Source of the DNA: an uncultured Mediterraneibacter sp.
GTDB taxonomy: Bacteria > Bacillota > Clostridia > Lachnospirales > Lachnospiraceae
Direction of reading: 5' to 3'
Length of the DNA: 64,000 nt
Assembly: GCA_934309345.1 (NCBI GenBank)
Contig: CAKRDD010000010.1
Location: 1 to 64,000, forward strand
A program made the position numbers and the translations under genes. Of the stretch, positions 52,154 through 62,598 are shown piece by piece (within the stretch, counting starts at the first letter, position 1; each line of letters starts with the position of its first letter). The notes below the pieces were generated by a model, which was given only the letters and a program-made list of their open reading frames with translations, was not told where the DNA came from and searched no databases.

Positions 52154-53512
52154 ATGAGTAATGAAATAACGAAAAAACGAAAGCGAACGATTGAGATGAC
52201 GCAGGGGGCTCTGTGGAAAAATATGTTTTTCTTCAGTGTTCCACTGATATTTTCTCAGATTCTTGAAGTAATGTTCAACTTAAGTGACGTAGCTGTTGTC
52301 GGACATTTTGCAGATTATAAAGCACTTGGTTCTGTCGGTTCAACCACCACACTTGTGACACTGTTCACAGGTCTTCTGATCGGGCTTGGAAGTGGTGTCA
52401 ATGTCCAGGTTGCTAATAAACTCGGTGCCGGTGATGAGAAAGCTACAAAAGAAACCATTCACTCTGCACTTATTATCTGTGCAGCGGCAGGTATTTTTGT
52501 CTGTCTGATCTGTCTGCTTTTTGCAGGACCAATGCTTTCCATGATGAATACAAAGCCGGAACTGCTCGATCAGGCTGTTCTCTACATGAAAGTTTTTGCA
52601 CTTGGTATGCCTGCCACGGCAATTTATAATTTTGGTAATGGTGTATTAAGCGCCCGAGGGGATACAAAACGTCCGATGTATTACCTTGCATTTGCCGGTA
52701 TACTTAATGTCATATTGAATCTCATCTTTGTTATCGTATTCCATATGGCTGCTGTCGGAGTTGCTACTGCCAGTGCGATCGCACAGTACGTTTCAGGAGG
52801 ATTGATCCTGATCCATCTGATGCGCCGTGATGATGAATGTAAAGTTCGTCTGCGCAATCTGCGTTATCATAACATTTATGGAAAAGGAGTTCTTTATCTT
52901 GGAGTTCCGTCGGGTCTGCAGAATGCGATCTTCGCGATTGCAAACCTTTTTGTTCAATCCGGAGTCAACTCCTTTGATGCGATCATGGTTTCAGGAAATG
53001 CTGCGGCTGCGAATGCAGACAATCTGATTTACAATGTTATGTTTGCCTTCTATGTGGCCTGTTCCAGTTTCATGAGTCAGAACTGGGGTGCTGGGAATAA
53101 AGAAAGAATGAAAAAATGCTATCTCGTAGCACTTACCTATTCTTTCAGTGCAGGCCTGATTCTTGGTGGAGCACTCTTCTTCTTCGGACGACCATTCTTG
53201 TCTCTGTTTGCTACGGAGCCAGCCGTTATCGCAGCTGGTATGCATAGAATTAGGATTATGGGATTCTCCTATGCATTCAGTGCCTTTATGGATTGTGCGA
53301 TTGCATCTTCCAGAGGAATCGGCAAGAGCATTGCTCCTACATTTATTGTAATCATGGGATCCTGCGTATTTCGTATTATATGGATCTATACAGTATTTGC
53401 TTACTTCCATTCAATCTCATCACTGTATCTGCTGTACATCTTCTCCTGGGGACTCACAGCGATTGCAGAGACGATATACTTTAAAGTTAGTTTCAAGAAA
53501 GTGCTTGCATAG
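52154..53512 (+). CDS. MATE family efflux transporter
   Basis: 452 residues with twelve hydrophobic segments. Hallmarks include VPLIFSQILEVMFNLSDVAV near the N terminus and GVATASAIAQYVSGGLIL. Exports cationic compounds using Na+ or H+. AAAGGGG and a nearby GGGA precede ATG. Confidence 0.93.
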   Translation: MSNEITKKRKRTIEMTQGALWKNMFFFSVPLIFSQILEVMFNLSDVAVVGHFADYKALGSVGSTTTLVTLFTGLLIGLGSGVNVQVANKLGAGDEKATKETIHSALIICAAAGIFVCLICLLFAGPMLSMMNTKPELLDQAVLYMKVFALGMPATAIYNFGNGVLSARGDTKRPMYYLAFAGILNVILNLIFVIVFHMAAVGVATASAIAQYVSGGLILIHLMRRDDECKVRLRNLRYHNIYGKGVLYLGVPSGLQNAIFAIANLFVQSGVNSFDAIMVSGNAAAANADNLIYNVMFAFYVACSSFMSQNWGAGNKERMKKCYLVALTYSFSAGLILGGALFFFGRPFLSLFATEPAVIAAGMHRIRIMGFSYAFSAFMDCAIASSRGIGKSIAPTFIVIMGSCVFRIIWIYTVFAYFHSISSLYLLYIFSWGLTAIAETIYFKVSFKKVLA

Positions 53513-53539
53513 TGGAAATGTAAAGCAAGTCATATAAAA

Positions 53540-53587
53540 ATCTCCCGAAGAAATCCAAGTATAAAAATACTGATTTCTTCGGGAGAT
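53540..53587. terminator. Convergent terminator between the MATE and glucokinase genes
   Basis: Perfect 16-base stem (53540-53555 with 53572-53587), ATCTCCCGAAGAAATC arm, 16-base loop. Confidence 0.9.
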
Positions 53588-53626
53588 TCATATTTTAAAA
53601 TTTAGAGCCTAAAAATTGGTATTCTA

Positions 53627-54562
53627 TCAATCCTCAAGTACCAGCTTAGCTGCTCCGCAGATTCCTGCATCATTTCCGAGCGTAGCAAGCTTAAACTTCA
53701 CATTCTTATTTGCAAAAAACGCTTTTTCCATAAATGGTTTTTCGATAAATGAAAGCAGAACCTCTCCTGCCTTGGACACTCCGCCACCAATTACAAATAC
53801 AGCCGGATCCAGTACTGCTGCCATATCTGCCATTGCATGTCCTAAGTAATTTCCCATCTCTGTTGCGATCTCATTCGCAACTTCATCGCCTTCCTTCACT
53901 GCATCGAAAACAGCTTTTGCAGAAAGGTCTTCTTTTGTCAGAATTGTTGCACGTGTCTCATGCTCCATCTTCTTTCTTGCAAGACGGGAGATTCCTGTTG
54001 CTGATGCATACTGCTCCAGGCATCCGTGTCCGCCACATCCGCAAGTATCTGTCTCTTCCAGATTCACACACATATGACCGATCTCTCCACCTGCTCCGTT
54101 CTCTCCAGTCAGGATCTTTCCATTGATGATAATGCCACCGCCAACACCTGTTCCAAGTGTGACCATGATCATATTGCGGTAACCAACACCGCCACCTTTC
54201 CACATCTCGCCAAGTGCTGCGACATTCGCATCATTTCCAAATTCTGCTTTCAGTCCTGTCAGTTCTTCCAGTTCTTTCTTCGCATTCTTGTATTTCCATC
54301 CAAGATTTGCTGAACCGTTGACGATTCCATCTACCGTAACAGGAGCCGGCACACCGACACCGATTCCAAGAACCTGTTCTTTCTCAATGCCATGCTGCTC
54401 TAATTTACTATTGATCGCCTCTGCAATATCCGGAAGAATTGCTGATCCTTCATCTTCAGTTCTTGTCACGATCTCCCACTTCTCTACAATGGCTCCTGCC
54501 TCACTGAACAGACCAAGTTTAACTGTTGTTCCACCAATATCAACACCAAAACAATATTTCAT
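53627..54562 (-). CDS. ROK-family glucokinase
   Basis: 311 residues from ATG 54562 (GGAGATAGATTT upstream). FGVDIGGTTVKLGLF is the phosphate-binding N terminus; GTGVGGGIIINGKI and the zinc motif CGCGGHGCLEQYAS are ROK signatures. Likely glucokinase, since it follows hprK. Confidence 0.93.
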   Translation of the reverse strand: MKYCFGVDIGGTTVKLGLFSEAGAIVEKWEIVTRTEDEGSAILPDIAEAINSKLEQHGIEKEQVLGIGVGVPAPVTVDGIVNGSANLGWKYKNAKKELEELTGLKAEFGNDANVAALGEMWKGGGVGYRNMIMVTLGTGVGGGIIINGKILTGENGAGGEIGHMCVNLEETDTCGCGGHGCLEQYASATGISRLARKKMEHETRATILTKEDLSAKAVFDAVKEGDEVANEIATEMGNYLGHAMADMAAVLDPAVFVIGGGVSKAGEVLLSFIEKPFMEKAFFANKNVKFKLATLGNDAGICGAAKLVLED

Positions 54563-54648
54563 AAATCTATCTCCGTTTCTTTTTATATTGCACATGAGAA
54601 TGCGGTACTCTGTAACATTTGTACCGCATGCTCTGTTTCTCTTTTGTT

Positions 54649-55578
54649 TTATTTTCTTCTCTTTGCAAGATTCTCCTGCACACGTTTATACAATTCCTGT
54701 GCAGCATTATATCCCATCTGTTTCTGTCTGTGGTTAACCGCAGCAGATTCTACAATGATTGCCAGATTACGTCCCGGACGGATCGGAATATTATGGCAGA
54801 CAACTCTGTTTCCAAGGAATTCTGTATATTCCTCCTCCAGACCAAGTCTGTCGTATTCTTTCTCTCTGCTCCAGTCTTCTAATGTGATAACCAGATCGAT
54901 ATTCTGAGTTTCTCTTACGCTCTGTACACCAAACATAGACTTTACATCCACGATTCCGATACCACGAAGCTCGATAAAATGTCTTGTGATATCCGGTGCA
55001 GAACCAACCAGTGTATCGTCACTGACTTTGCGGATCTCAACAACATCATCCGTCACAAGACGGTGTCCACGTTTGATCAGTTCAAGAGCGGCTTCACTCT
55101 TACCGATTCCACTTTCTCCCATGATCAGAACTCCGACACCATATACATCAACAAGTACTCCATGAATGGAAATACACGGAGCAAGCTTTACATTCAGCCA
55201 ACGAATCAGTTCTCCCATAAAGGATGATGTCTTCTTACATGTCCCAAATACCGGAATGTCATTCTTCTGAGCAATCTCGATGAAGCTTTCATCCGGCTGA
55301 AGTTCATTACTGAAAATAATACATGGCACTTTATGTTCCAGAAGTTTCTGATAAATCTCAACTCTTTTCTCTTCTGCCAGAGTCTCCAGATAGGCACACT
55401 CTACATTTCCTATAATCTGTACACGATTCAGATCAAAATGATCAAAAAAACCTGCCAGCTGAAGTGCCGGTCTGTTCACATCCGGAACAAGAACTTCTCG
55501 TTCTGTGATATCTACTTCCGGAGTGAGATTTTTCAGATTCATCTTTTCAACGATATCGGTTAATTTCACACCACTCAT
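54649..55578 (-). CDS. hprK: HPr kinase/phosphorylase
   Basis: 309 residues from ATG 55578 (AAAAGGAGATTACAAG upstream; an upstream start at 55620 is less likely). P-loop MGESGIGKSEAALELIKRGH and the signature LRGIGIVDVKSMFGVQSVRE. It phosphorylates and dephosphorylates HPr Ser46 in carbon catabolite control. Confidence 0.96.
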   Translation of the reverse strand: MSGVKLTDIVEKMNLKNLTPEVDITEREVLVPDVNRPALQLAGFFDHFDLNRVQIIGNVECAYLETLAEEKRVEIYQKLLEHKVPCIIFSNELQPDESFIEIAQKNDIPVFGTCKKTSSFMGELIRWLNVKLAPCISIHGVLVDVYGVGVLIMGESGIGKSEAALELIKRGHRLVTDDVVEIRKVSDDTLVGSAPDITRHFIELRGIGIVDVKSMFGVQSVRETQNIDLVITLEDWSREKEYDRLGLEEEYTEFLGNRVVCHNIPIRPGRNLAIIVESAAVNHRQKQMGYNAAQELYKRVQENLAKRRK

Positions 55579-55739
55579 CTTGTAATCTCCTTTTCCTGTG
55601 TCTCTTTTCGTTTCAGACATGCTGCCTTGAGAAGCTCAAGAGGATACATGATATTTACTGCTCACATAAATCCAACATTTCCCTACATGTCCCATCGCCT
55701 GTACATAAGTATACCATGATTCTCTTTCTGATAAAACCC

Positions 55740-57593
55740 TTAATCATGAAAGAATTGATAAACAGACTCCGCTGCCTTCTCATTCATTGACGGAAGCTGC
55801 GCCAGTTCTTCTACTGTTGCGCTCCGGATTGCATCCAGACTCAGATAATGCCGCATCAATGCCTTTCTTCTGGCCGGACCGATTCCTTCAATATCATCCA
55901 AAACGGAATGTACCTGCCCTTTGCCACGCAGCTGTCTGTGGAATTCAATTGCAAACCGATGGGCTTCGTCCTGAATTCTTGTGATCAATTTAAATGCTTC
56001 TGAATTACGGTCAATCGGGATTTCTACATTATTGTAATATAATCCTCTTGTTCTATGATTGTCATCTTTTACCATACCACAGACCGGAATATTCAGCTTC
56101 AACTCATCAAGCACCTGCAATGCAATATTTACCTGTCCACGGCCTCCATCCATCAGGATTAAATCCGGAAATGATGTGAATTTCCCAGCTTCCACATTCT
56201 CCTCGCGTTCTTTTAATCCATGTGTAAAACGACGCGTAAGAACTTCTCTCATGCTCGCATAATCATCCGGTCCTTTCACACTCTTGATTTTGAACTTCCT
56301 GTAATCATTCCGCTTTGGTTTTCCTTTCTCATAGACAACCATAGAGCCTACCGATTCGAAACCGTTTGTATTCGAAATATCATATGCTTCCATACGAACG
56401 ATCTGTTCCAGTCCCAGTAAAGATGCTATCTCCTTCACTGCACCGATCGTACGTCCTTCTTCCCTCTTTAACCGCTCTTTATCTTTGGACAGAACCATCC
56501 TCGCATTCTCTTCCGCCAGTTCTACCAGCTTTTCTTTTGTACCTTTCTTCGGCACACGGATCGTTACTTTCTGTCCCTTCTTCGCACTCAGCCAGGATTC
56601 AAGAAGTTCCTGCTCTTCGATTTCTTCCGGCAACATCAGCTCACCCGGAAGAAAAGGTGTTCCGGCATAATACTGTTTGATAAAACTGTTAAGAATTTCA
56701 GATTTTTTATCCTCTTCTCTGATTCTCAGATAGAAATGGTCTCTCCCAATCAATCTTCCGCCACGGATAAAAAAGACCTGTACAACTGCATCTTCGTCCT
56801 GGCATGCAACTGCCATGACATCTCTGTCTTCCCCACTGGAATCTGTAATCTTCTGTTTCTGAGCCACCTTTTTCACACTATTTAATAACTCTCTATATTC
56901 GATTGCTTTCTCAAATTCCAGTGCCTCCGAAGCGGCCATCATCTTATCTTCCAGATCTTTTAAAATCATATCAAAATTTCCATTTAGAAAACGAATTACC
57001 TCATCGATGGATTTCCGGTATTCTTCCTGGGAAATATATCCCTGGCACGGTGCCTTACACTGCTTGATATGATAATTCAGACACGGACGCTCTTTTCCAA
57101 TATCTTTTGGAAGTGAACGATTACAGCTTCTTATATGATACAGCTTATGGATCAGATCAATTGTGTCACGCACCGCCTGTGAGCTTGTATAGGGGCCGAA
57201 ATAACGCGCCTTATCTTTTTTCATCTGACGTGCCAGCATAATACGTGGATATGCTTCACCGGTTGTTACTTTTATAAATGGATACGCTTTGTCATCCATA
57301 AGCATCGTATTATATTTTGGCCGATGTTCCTTGATCAGATTACATTCCAGAACAAGTGCTTCCAGTTCCGAATCTGTCACAATATATTCAAAGCGGCGGA
57401 TATGTGTTACCATCTGTTCGATCTTAACACCTTTGTTCCTGCTGCTCTGAAAATACTGACGCACACGATTTTTCAGGCTGATTGCTTTTCCGACATAGAT
57501 AATCTGATCCGTCTCGTCATGCATCAGATATACTCCCGGCCTTCCCGGAAGCTTTTTCAATTCTTCCTGTATATTAAAATTATAATTTTCCAT
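55740..57593 (-). CDS. uvrC: UvrABC system subunit C
   Basis: 617 residues. GIY-YIG N domain ([20 protein letters not shown]), UvrB-binding region (about 200-240), RNase H-like domain with the [14 protein letters not shown] signature, and a C-terminal helix-hairpin-helix ([16 protein letters not shown]). Nucleotide-excision nuclease. It overlaps larC by 14 bases. Confidence 0.97.
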   Translation of the reverse strand: MENYNFNIQEELKKLPGRPGVYLMHDETDQIIYVGKAISLKNRVRQYFQSSRNKGVKIEQMVTHIRRFEYIVTDSELEALVLECNLIKEHRPKYNTMLMDDKAYPFIKVTTGEAYPRIMLARQMKKDKARYFGPYTSSQAVRDTIDLIHKLYHIRSCNRSLPKDIGKERPCLNYHIKQCKAPCQGYISQEEYRKSIDEVIRFLNGNFDMILKDLEDKMMAASEALEFEKAIEYRELLNSVKKVAQKQKITDSSGEDRDVMAVACQDEDAVVQVFFIRGGRLIGRDHFYLRIREEDKKSEILNSFIKQYYAGTPFLPGELMLPEEIEEQELLESWLSAKKGQKVTIRVPKKGTKEKLVELAEENARMVLSKDKERLKREEGRTIGAVKEIASLLGLEQIVRMEAYDISNTNGFESVGSMVVYEKGKPKRNDYRKFKIKSVKGPDDYASMREVLTRRFTHGLKEREENVEAGKFTSFPDLILMDGGRGQVNIALQVLDELKLNIPVCGMVKDDNHRTRGLYYNNVEIPIDRNSEAFKLITRIQDEAHRFAIEFHRQLRGKGQVHSVLDDIEGIGPARRKALMRHYLSLDAIRSATVEELAQLPSMNEKAAESVYQFFHD

Positions 57594-58806
57594 AGATTCT
57601 ATTTCTTGCCTCTGCTACAGACCAGCCATGTTCTTCTGCAATTTTGGAAACATCATCATACTCGAGCTTTTCCTTCACTGCTCCATATCCGGATGCTCTC
57701 TTCACATGAACGGTTCCATATTCTGTCTGCATTTCGTCTATTTTCCGCTTAAGTCCATATCTTTTGCAAAAATACTCTCTGACGCCAAGTGTTGAGGTGT
57801 GTTTGAATATCAGCTGTAGAAAATACTCTTTCTGTTCCGCCCTGCACATACATGTGAGCAGAATCCCCGGCCGGTTTTTCTTCATCTGAATGGAAGATGT
57901 GTAAACATCCAACGCGCCTTCTTTGATCAGAAGATCTGTCGCATACCCGATTTCCTCCGGAGTCATATCATCCAGATTACAACACAGTTCCAGGATTTCT
58001 TCTTCCACCTTGTCTTCTGTCTCACCAAGAATTGCACGCACACAGTTCAGTCTTTCATATTCTCTTTTTCCAAATCCATAACCGATTTCTTCCATCTGCA
58101 GGACCGGCATCTGTTCATACTTTTTAACAAAATGTTTCAGAAGTGCCGCTCCTGTCGGTGTACAGAATTCTCCTTCCAGGTCTCCTGCATACATTGGGAT
58201 TTCTTTCATCAGATATGCTGTTGCCGGAGCCGGTACCGGAAGAATGCCATGTGCACATTTCACCTGACCATATCCGACACGAACCGGTGATGCAAGAATC
58301 TGATCCACCTGAAGTTCATTCAGCAAATAGCAGACAGCCACAACGTCAGCCACAGCATCCATCGTCCCAACCTCATGGAAATGGATTTCATCCATGCGTT
58401 GACCATGCGCCTTTCCTTCTGCATTTGCAATCAATTTATAGACTGCAACTGCGTCCTGTTTTACCTGATCTTCAATTTCTAACCGATTGATCAGACGAAC
58501 AATCTGAGACATTGAATGATGTCCGTGTTCCTGTGTATGCTTCTCTGTTTCTTCTGATTTATGTCCAATCTGCTCTTCCGTCTGCGTATGAGGATTTTCT
58601 TCTTCCTGTCCTTTTACAAACACGCGGACCTGATATCCTCTGATTCCGCCTCTTGTACACGCCACCAACTGATATTTTACCCCTGGGATTTTCAGATCAT
58701 TCAACTTTTTCACCTGCTTTACAGGTTCTGAAAACAACTGCAATAACGAAGCTGTCAGCATATCCCCTGCTGCCCCCATCCCACAGTCTAAATATAATGT
58801 CCTCAT
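57580..58806 (-). CDS. larC: LarC, nickel insertion for the pincer cofactor
   Basis: 408 residues in one frame. [19 protein letters not shown] and [20 protein letters not shown] are LarC signatures, and [17 protein letters not shown] follows. In Lactobacillus larC is made by frameshift from two ORFs; here it is uninterrupted. It overlaps larB by 4 bases. Confidence 0.93.
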   Translation of the reverse strand: MRTLYLDCGMGAAGDMLTASLLQLFSEPVKQVKKLNDLKIPGVKYQLVACTRGGIRGYQVRVFVKGQEEENPHTQTEEQIGHKSEETEKHTQEHGHHSMSQIVRLINRLEIEDQVKQDAVAVYKLIANAEGKAHGQRMDEIHFHEVGTMDAVADVVAVCYLLNELQVDQILASPVRVGYGQVKCAHGILPVPAPATAYLMKEIPMYAGDLEGEFCTPTGAALLKHFVKKYEQMPVLQMEEIGYGFGKREYERLNCVRAILGETEDKVEEEILELCCNLDDMTPEEIGYATDLLIKEGALDVYTSSIQMKKNRPGILLTCMCRAEQKEYFLQLIFKHTSTLGVREYFCKRYGLKRKIDEMQTEYGTVHVKRASGYGAVKEKLEYDDVSKIAEEHGWSVAEARNRIYGKL

Positions 58807-59567
58807 TCCTTCGTTCTCCTCTCTATGTGATTGATCCGGCTTGCAAGAAATCCCGCGCCAAATCCATTATCTATATTCACAACACTCACTCCACTTGCAC
58901 AAGAATTCAACATAGAAAGAAGTGCTGATACACCACCGAAAGATGCGCCATATCCAACACTTGTCGGAACTGCGATCACCGGGCAATCCACCAGTCCTCC
59001 AATCACACTTGCAAGTGCTCCTTCCATTCCGGCTACAGCAATAATGACACGGGCTTCCATTAATTCATCGAGATGTCCAAGCAGACGATGCACTCCTGCG
59101 ACACCCACATCATATAAACGGACTACTTCATTTCCAAGTGTCTCGGCTGTTCTTGCAGCCTCTTCTGCAACCGGGATATCGCTTGTCCCACCTGTTGCCA
59201 CAACGATTTTTCCATCCCCATCCTTTATTGGAGATTCGCCTATAAACCCGATCCGGCTGACTTCATCATATTGAAGCTCCAGGCGTTCTCCCACATAAAC
59301 CGCTGACTCCTTATTCATTCTTGTGATCAGGATTGCTTTCTGACCCTTTTCTTTCATTGCTTCTGCAATCCGGAAAATCTGTTCCGGTGTCTTTCCTTCT
59401 CCGTAAATCACTTCTGCCACGCCCTGGCGCATGGCTCTGTGATGGTCAATCTTGGCAAAACCAAGGTCTTCAAAAGGCTCTTCTTTTAACTTCAAAGCTG
59501 CCTGTTCTACATCCATCATTCCGGATGCTACCTGTCTTAAAAGATCTATCATTTCCTTTTGTTCCAT
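58803..59567 (-). CDS. larB: LarB, carboxylase/hydrolase of the pincer cofactor
   Basis: 254 residues. A PurE-like C domain (KIVVATGGTSDIPVAEEAAR, VIIAVAGMEGALASVIGGLV, VIAVPTSVGYGASFGG). It makes the dicarboxylated nicotinate intermediate. larE lies upstream by 15 bases. Confidence 0.95.
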   Translation of the reverse strand: MEQKEMIDLLRQVASGMMDVEQAALKLKEEPFEDLGFAKIDHHRAMRQGVAEVIYGEGKTPEQIFRIAEAMKEKGQKAILITRMNKESAVYVGERLELQYDEVSRIGFIGESPIKDGDGKIVVATGGTSDIPVAEEAARTAETLGNEVVRLYDVGVAGVHRLLGHLDELMEARVIIAVAGMEGALASVIGGLVDCPVIAVPTSVGYGASFGGVSALLSMLNSCASGVSVVNIDNGFGAGFLASRINHIERRTKE

Positions 59568-59582
59568 CTTTTTCGCCTCATT

Positions 59583-60404
59583 CTAGTTCTTCTTACCCAG
59601 AGTTTCATTCATGCTTCCCATTCTGTACCCTGTTAAATCCATTGTAACATAAGTGAATCCGAACTGCTTAAATTGTTTTACGATATCCTCACGGATTTCT
59701 TCCTGAAGTAACTTTGAAAACTCTTCCGGCAGCACTTCGATTCTCGCCATCCTTCCATGCATGCGGACACGAAATTGCCGGAAGCCATATTCAAGCAATA
59801 ACTGCTCTGCATTTTCCACCATGATCAGCTTCTCTTTGCTGATTGTTTCTCCGTATACGAACCTTGAAGCCAGACAGGCAAAAGATGGTTTCTCCCAGGT
59901 TGAAAGTCCCATTTCTTTTGACAATAACCGAATCTCTGCTTTTGTAAGTCCTGCCTCGCGCAATGGACTTTTTACCCCCAATTCTGCCACAGCCTGAAGC
60001 CCCGGTCTGTAATCTCCAAGATCATCCATATTAGAACCTTCTGCAACATAAGCAATTTCATTTTTCTTTGCAATTATTCCGATTTTTTCAAACAGCGCAT
60101 GCTTACACAAATAACATCTGTTCGGTGGGTTCTGGGCAAATCCTTCGATATTCATTTCATCCACCTGACAAATCTGATGACGAATCTTTTCTTTTGTGCA
60201 AAATTCAATTGCCTCATTTAATTCTCTCTTAGGAAAAGAGCAGGATTGTACCGTGATTGCCATCACATTATCTCCCAATACCTCATGTGCCACTTTTAAT
60301 AAAAATGTAGAATCCACACCACTGGAAAATGCAATCACAACACTGCCCAGATCTTTTATGTACTCTTTTAAATGTGCTAATTTATTATGTAATTCATCCT
60401 GCAT
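59583..60404 (-). CDS. larE: LarE, sulfur transferase of the pincer cofactor
   Basis: 273 residues. PP-loop VIAFSSGVDSTFLLKVAHE near the N terminus; EGSNMDDLGDYRPGLQAV and FACLASRFVYGE follow. The cysteine in CLASR could be the sacrificial sulfur donor (inference). No larA (lactate racemase) is in the window. Confidence 0.95.
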   Translation of the reverse strand: MQDELHNKLAHLKEYIKDLGSVVIAFSSGVDSTFLLKVAHEVLGDNVMAITVQSCSFPKRELNEAIEFCTKEKIRHQICQVDEMNIEGFAQNPPNRCYLCKHALFEKIGIIAKKNEIAYVAEGSNMDDLGDYRPGLQAVAELGVKSPLREAGLTKAEIRLLSKEMGLSTWEKPSFACLASRFVYGETISKEKLIMVENAEQLLLEYGFRQFRVRMHGRMARIEVLPEEFSKLLQEEIREDIVKQFKQFGFTYVTMDLTGYRMGSMNETLGKKN

Positions 60405-60464
60405 AATTCCATCCTCCTGTCTTCTCTCTTCCTGCCGCTTTCTTATGCAACTTCTTCTGCTAAT

Positions 60465-61853
60465 TTATACCATCTGGACAAGCCATACATTGCTTCGTAC
60501 CATGCAATATCCAATTACTACTTTAATCAATTCTGTTGCCTGCACAAAGAAATATACGCTCACGATTCCAAGTCCTGAGAAATGTGCCATAACAAACGCT
60601 AACGGTACTATGATCACCCAGGTAAATGCTGAGTCAAACAAAAATGTGACCACGGTTTTTCCTCCGGAACGTAAAGTAAAATAGGATGCATGGCTAAATG
60701 CACAAAACGGCATAATGATCGCAGAGACGGCAATAAAGCTGGTTGCCAGTTTTCTGATCTGTTCTGAAGTATTATAAAGCTGTGGGAATACTCCCCCGAT
60801 CAAAAGCATTACGCAGGCAACAACTACACAACAAAATACACTGAACGCGATCATCTTATTATCTGCATCTTTTGCTTCTTCCAATTTTCCGGCACCTAAA
60901 TACTGCCCGACAACAATACTGATGCAACCTCCCAGTTGGATATAAATAATATTAAAAAGGTTCGTGATCGTTGTCGCAATGTTGAGTCCTGCCACTACCT
61001 CCAGGCCTCTTACAGAATAACACTGTATTACAGTTGTCATACCTGCAGCCCATAAAACCTCATTGAGCATCAACGGAAATCCCTTGAGCAGAATTGCTTT
61101 AAACTCTTCCTTTGGAATTCCAAATCCTCGGTAAGCTCCTGCAAGATATCGATTCTTTTCTTTATGCGTATGAGCCCAGAATATAACAATAAATGCTTCT
61201 ATATATCGAGCGATCACTGTCGCAAGTGCTGCTCCGACTACTCCCATTTTCGGAAACGGTCCAATTCCAAAAATCAACAAATAATCCAAAACCGCATTAC
61301 TTCCAACCGCAACAAAACTTGCGATCATCGGAATCATCGTTTGTCCCGTCTCTTTTATATTCGTTGAATACGTTTGATTTACTGCAAATGGGATAAGTCC
61401 AACCATCATAATGCCAAGGTACTCCAGTCCATACTGAAGTGCCGCATCTGTTGCTCCGTTTCCAGCTGTATCCGTAAGATACAGAGAAATCAGCGTTGTT
61501 CCATTTGTCACAAACAACAATACTGTCAGTGCTGTCACCGTCAATGTAGCATACATTTTAAAACGAAATGAATGCATATGCCCTTCATGATTTCCTTTTC
61601 CAAAATACTGTGCTCCGAAAATACTGGCTGCTGACACTGCTCCGAAAATTGCCAGATTATAAACAAAGATCAACTGATTGACAATAGCAACTCCGGACAT
61701 CTGCTCTGTTCCCAACTGTCCAACCATAATATTATCCAGAAAACTCACCAGATTCGTGATCGCATTCTGTAAGATCATCGGTAGTGCAAGATAAATATAA
61801 CGTTTATAAAATGCTGCATCGCCAATATATTTTTCTTTCCATTTTACTAACAA
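60465..61853 (-). CDS. MATE family efflux transporter
   Basis: 462 residues from TTG 61853, preferred because GGGGGAA lies 8 bases upstream and the next residues (VKWKEKYIGDAAFYKRY) match the usual start of the family; a GTG at 61895 is the alternative. Twelve hydrophobic segments; VSFLDNIMVGQLGTEQMSGV is the family's first-helix motif. Confidence 0.9.
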   Translation of the reverse strand: MLVKWKEKYIGDAAFYKRYIYLALPMILQNAITNLVSFLDNIMVGQLGTEQMSGVAIVNQLIFVYNLAIFGAVSAASIFGAQYFGKGNHEGHMHSFRFKMYATLTVTALTVLLFVTNGTTLISLYLTDTAGNGATDAALQYGLEYLGIMMVGLIPFAVNQTYSTNIKETGQTMIPMIASFVAVGSNAVLDYLLIFGIGPFPKMGVVGAALATVIARYIEAFIVIFWAHTHKEKNRYLAGAYRGFGIPKEEFKAILLKGFPLMLNEVLWAAGMTTVIQCYSVRGLEVVAGLNIATTITNLFNIIYIQLGGCISIVVGQYLGAGKLEEAKDADNKMIAFSVFCCVVVACVMLLIGGVFPQLYNTSEQIRKLATSFIAVSAIIMPFCAFSHASYFTLRSGGKTVVTFLFDSAFTWVIIVPLAFVMAHFSGLGIVSVYFFVQATELIKVVIGYCMVRSNVWLVQMV

Positions 61854-61950
61854 ATTTAATTCCCCCTGTTTCACATACCTGCTTAAATCTAGCACGATTC
61901 ATACCTGCATGTCAATTCAGTTTTTCAACAAAACAAACACGGAAAAATAA

Positions 61951-61984
61951 AAAGAACGAAGTGGTTATCCATTCTCCGTTCTTT
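61951..61984 (-). terminator. Terminator of the thi operon
   Basis: AAAGAACG (61951-61958) pairs with CGTTCTTT (61977-61984); the minus strand continues TTATTTTT. Confidence 0.75.
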
Positions 61985-62001
61985 ACTATGTATCATTCTA
62001 T

Positions 62002-62598
62002 TTACAACTCCATCATTCCGGACATAATGCATCCTCCGGAAGCACCATTTTGTTTCAATTCTCCCCACTGTTTCTCATCAAACTTGATTCCACCGATCGC
62101 ATATACCGGAACACTCACAGTACTGCAGACCTCTTTTAAGAATCCAGGTCCTCTCGGTGCCAGTCCTTTCTTGCAGTCTGTGACATAAATATGTCCTGCT
62201 GTCATGTAAGATACACCAAGTTCTTCTGCTTCCTTTGCGTCTTCCACTGAATGAACGGAAGTCCCGATCCTTTGAAATTGTTCTTTCACATCTTCCGGAA
62301 GTTTCCTTAGTTCCGGCAATGGCAGATGTACAGATGTGCATTCCAGTTCCAGTGCTGTCTTCCAAAACTTATGCAGAATACACGGGATCTCATGTTTCTT
62401 GCAAACAGACAGAACTTCTTCTGACAGAATCCGATATTCCTCTTCTGACAGATCTTTTTCACGTAAGATGAGTGCCTGCGGTTTCATCTGACAAACTCGC
62501 TCCATCTGCTCCAAAAATGGTCTCTCACAAAGTTTTCTGTTGCTGACAGCTATAATTTCAAATTCCTGTTCTGATAAATCACATTTCATCTTACACAT
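62002..62598 (-). CDS. thiE: Thiamine phosphate synthase (ThiE/TenI family)
   Basis: 198 residues from ATG 62598; another ATG is at 62589 and neither has a clear ribosome site, so coupling to thiH is likely. ALILREKDLSEEEYRILSEE is the phosphate-side motif; GTSVHSVEDAKEAEELGVSY, MTAGHIYVTDCKKGL and PVYAIGGI complete the TIM barrel. Shortened relative to ThiE elsewhere, so a TenI-like role is possible. Confidence 0.85.
   Translation of the reverse strand: MCKMKCDLSEQEFEIIAVSNRKLCERPFLEQMERVCQMKPQALILREKDLSEEEYRILSEEVLSVCKKHEIPCILHKFWKTALELECTSVHLPLPELRKLPEDVKEQFQRIGTSVHSVEDAKEAEELGVSYMTAGHIYVTDCKKGLAPRGPGFLKEVCSTVSVPVYAIGGIKFDEKQWGELKQNGASGGCIMSGMMEL

Noticed and set aside
54600..54640. A TGTACCGCAT sequence in the chromosome resembling the palindrome
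   Set aside because: Only the first six bases match and there is no second arm.
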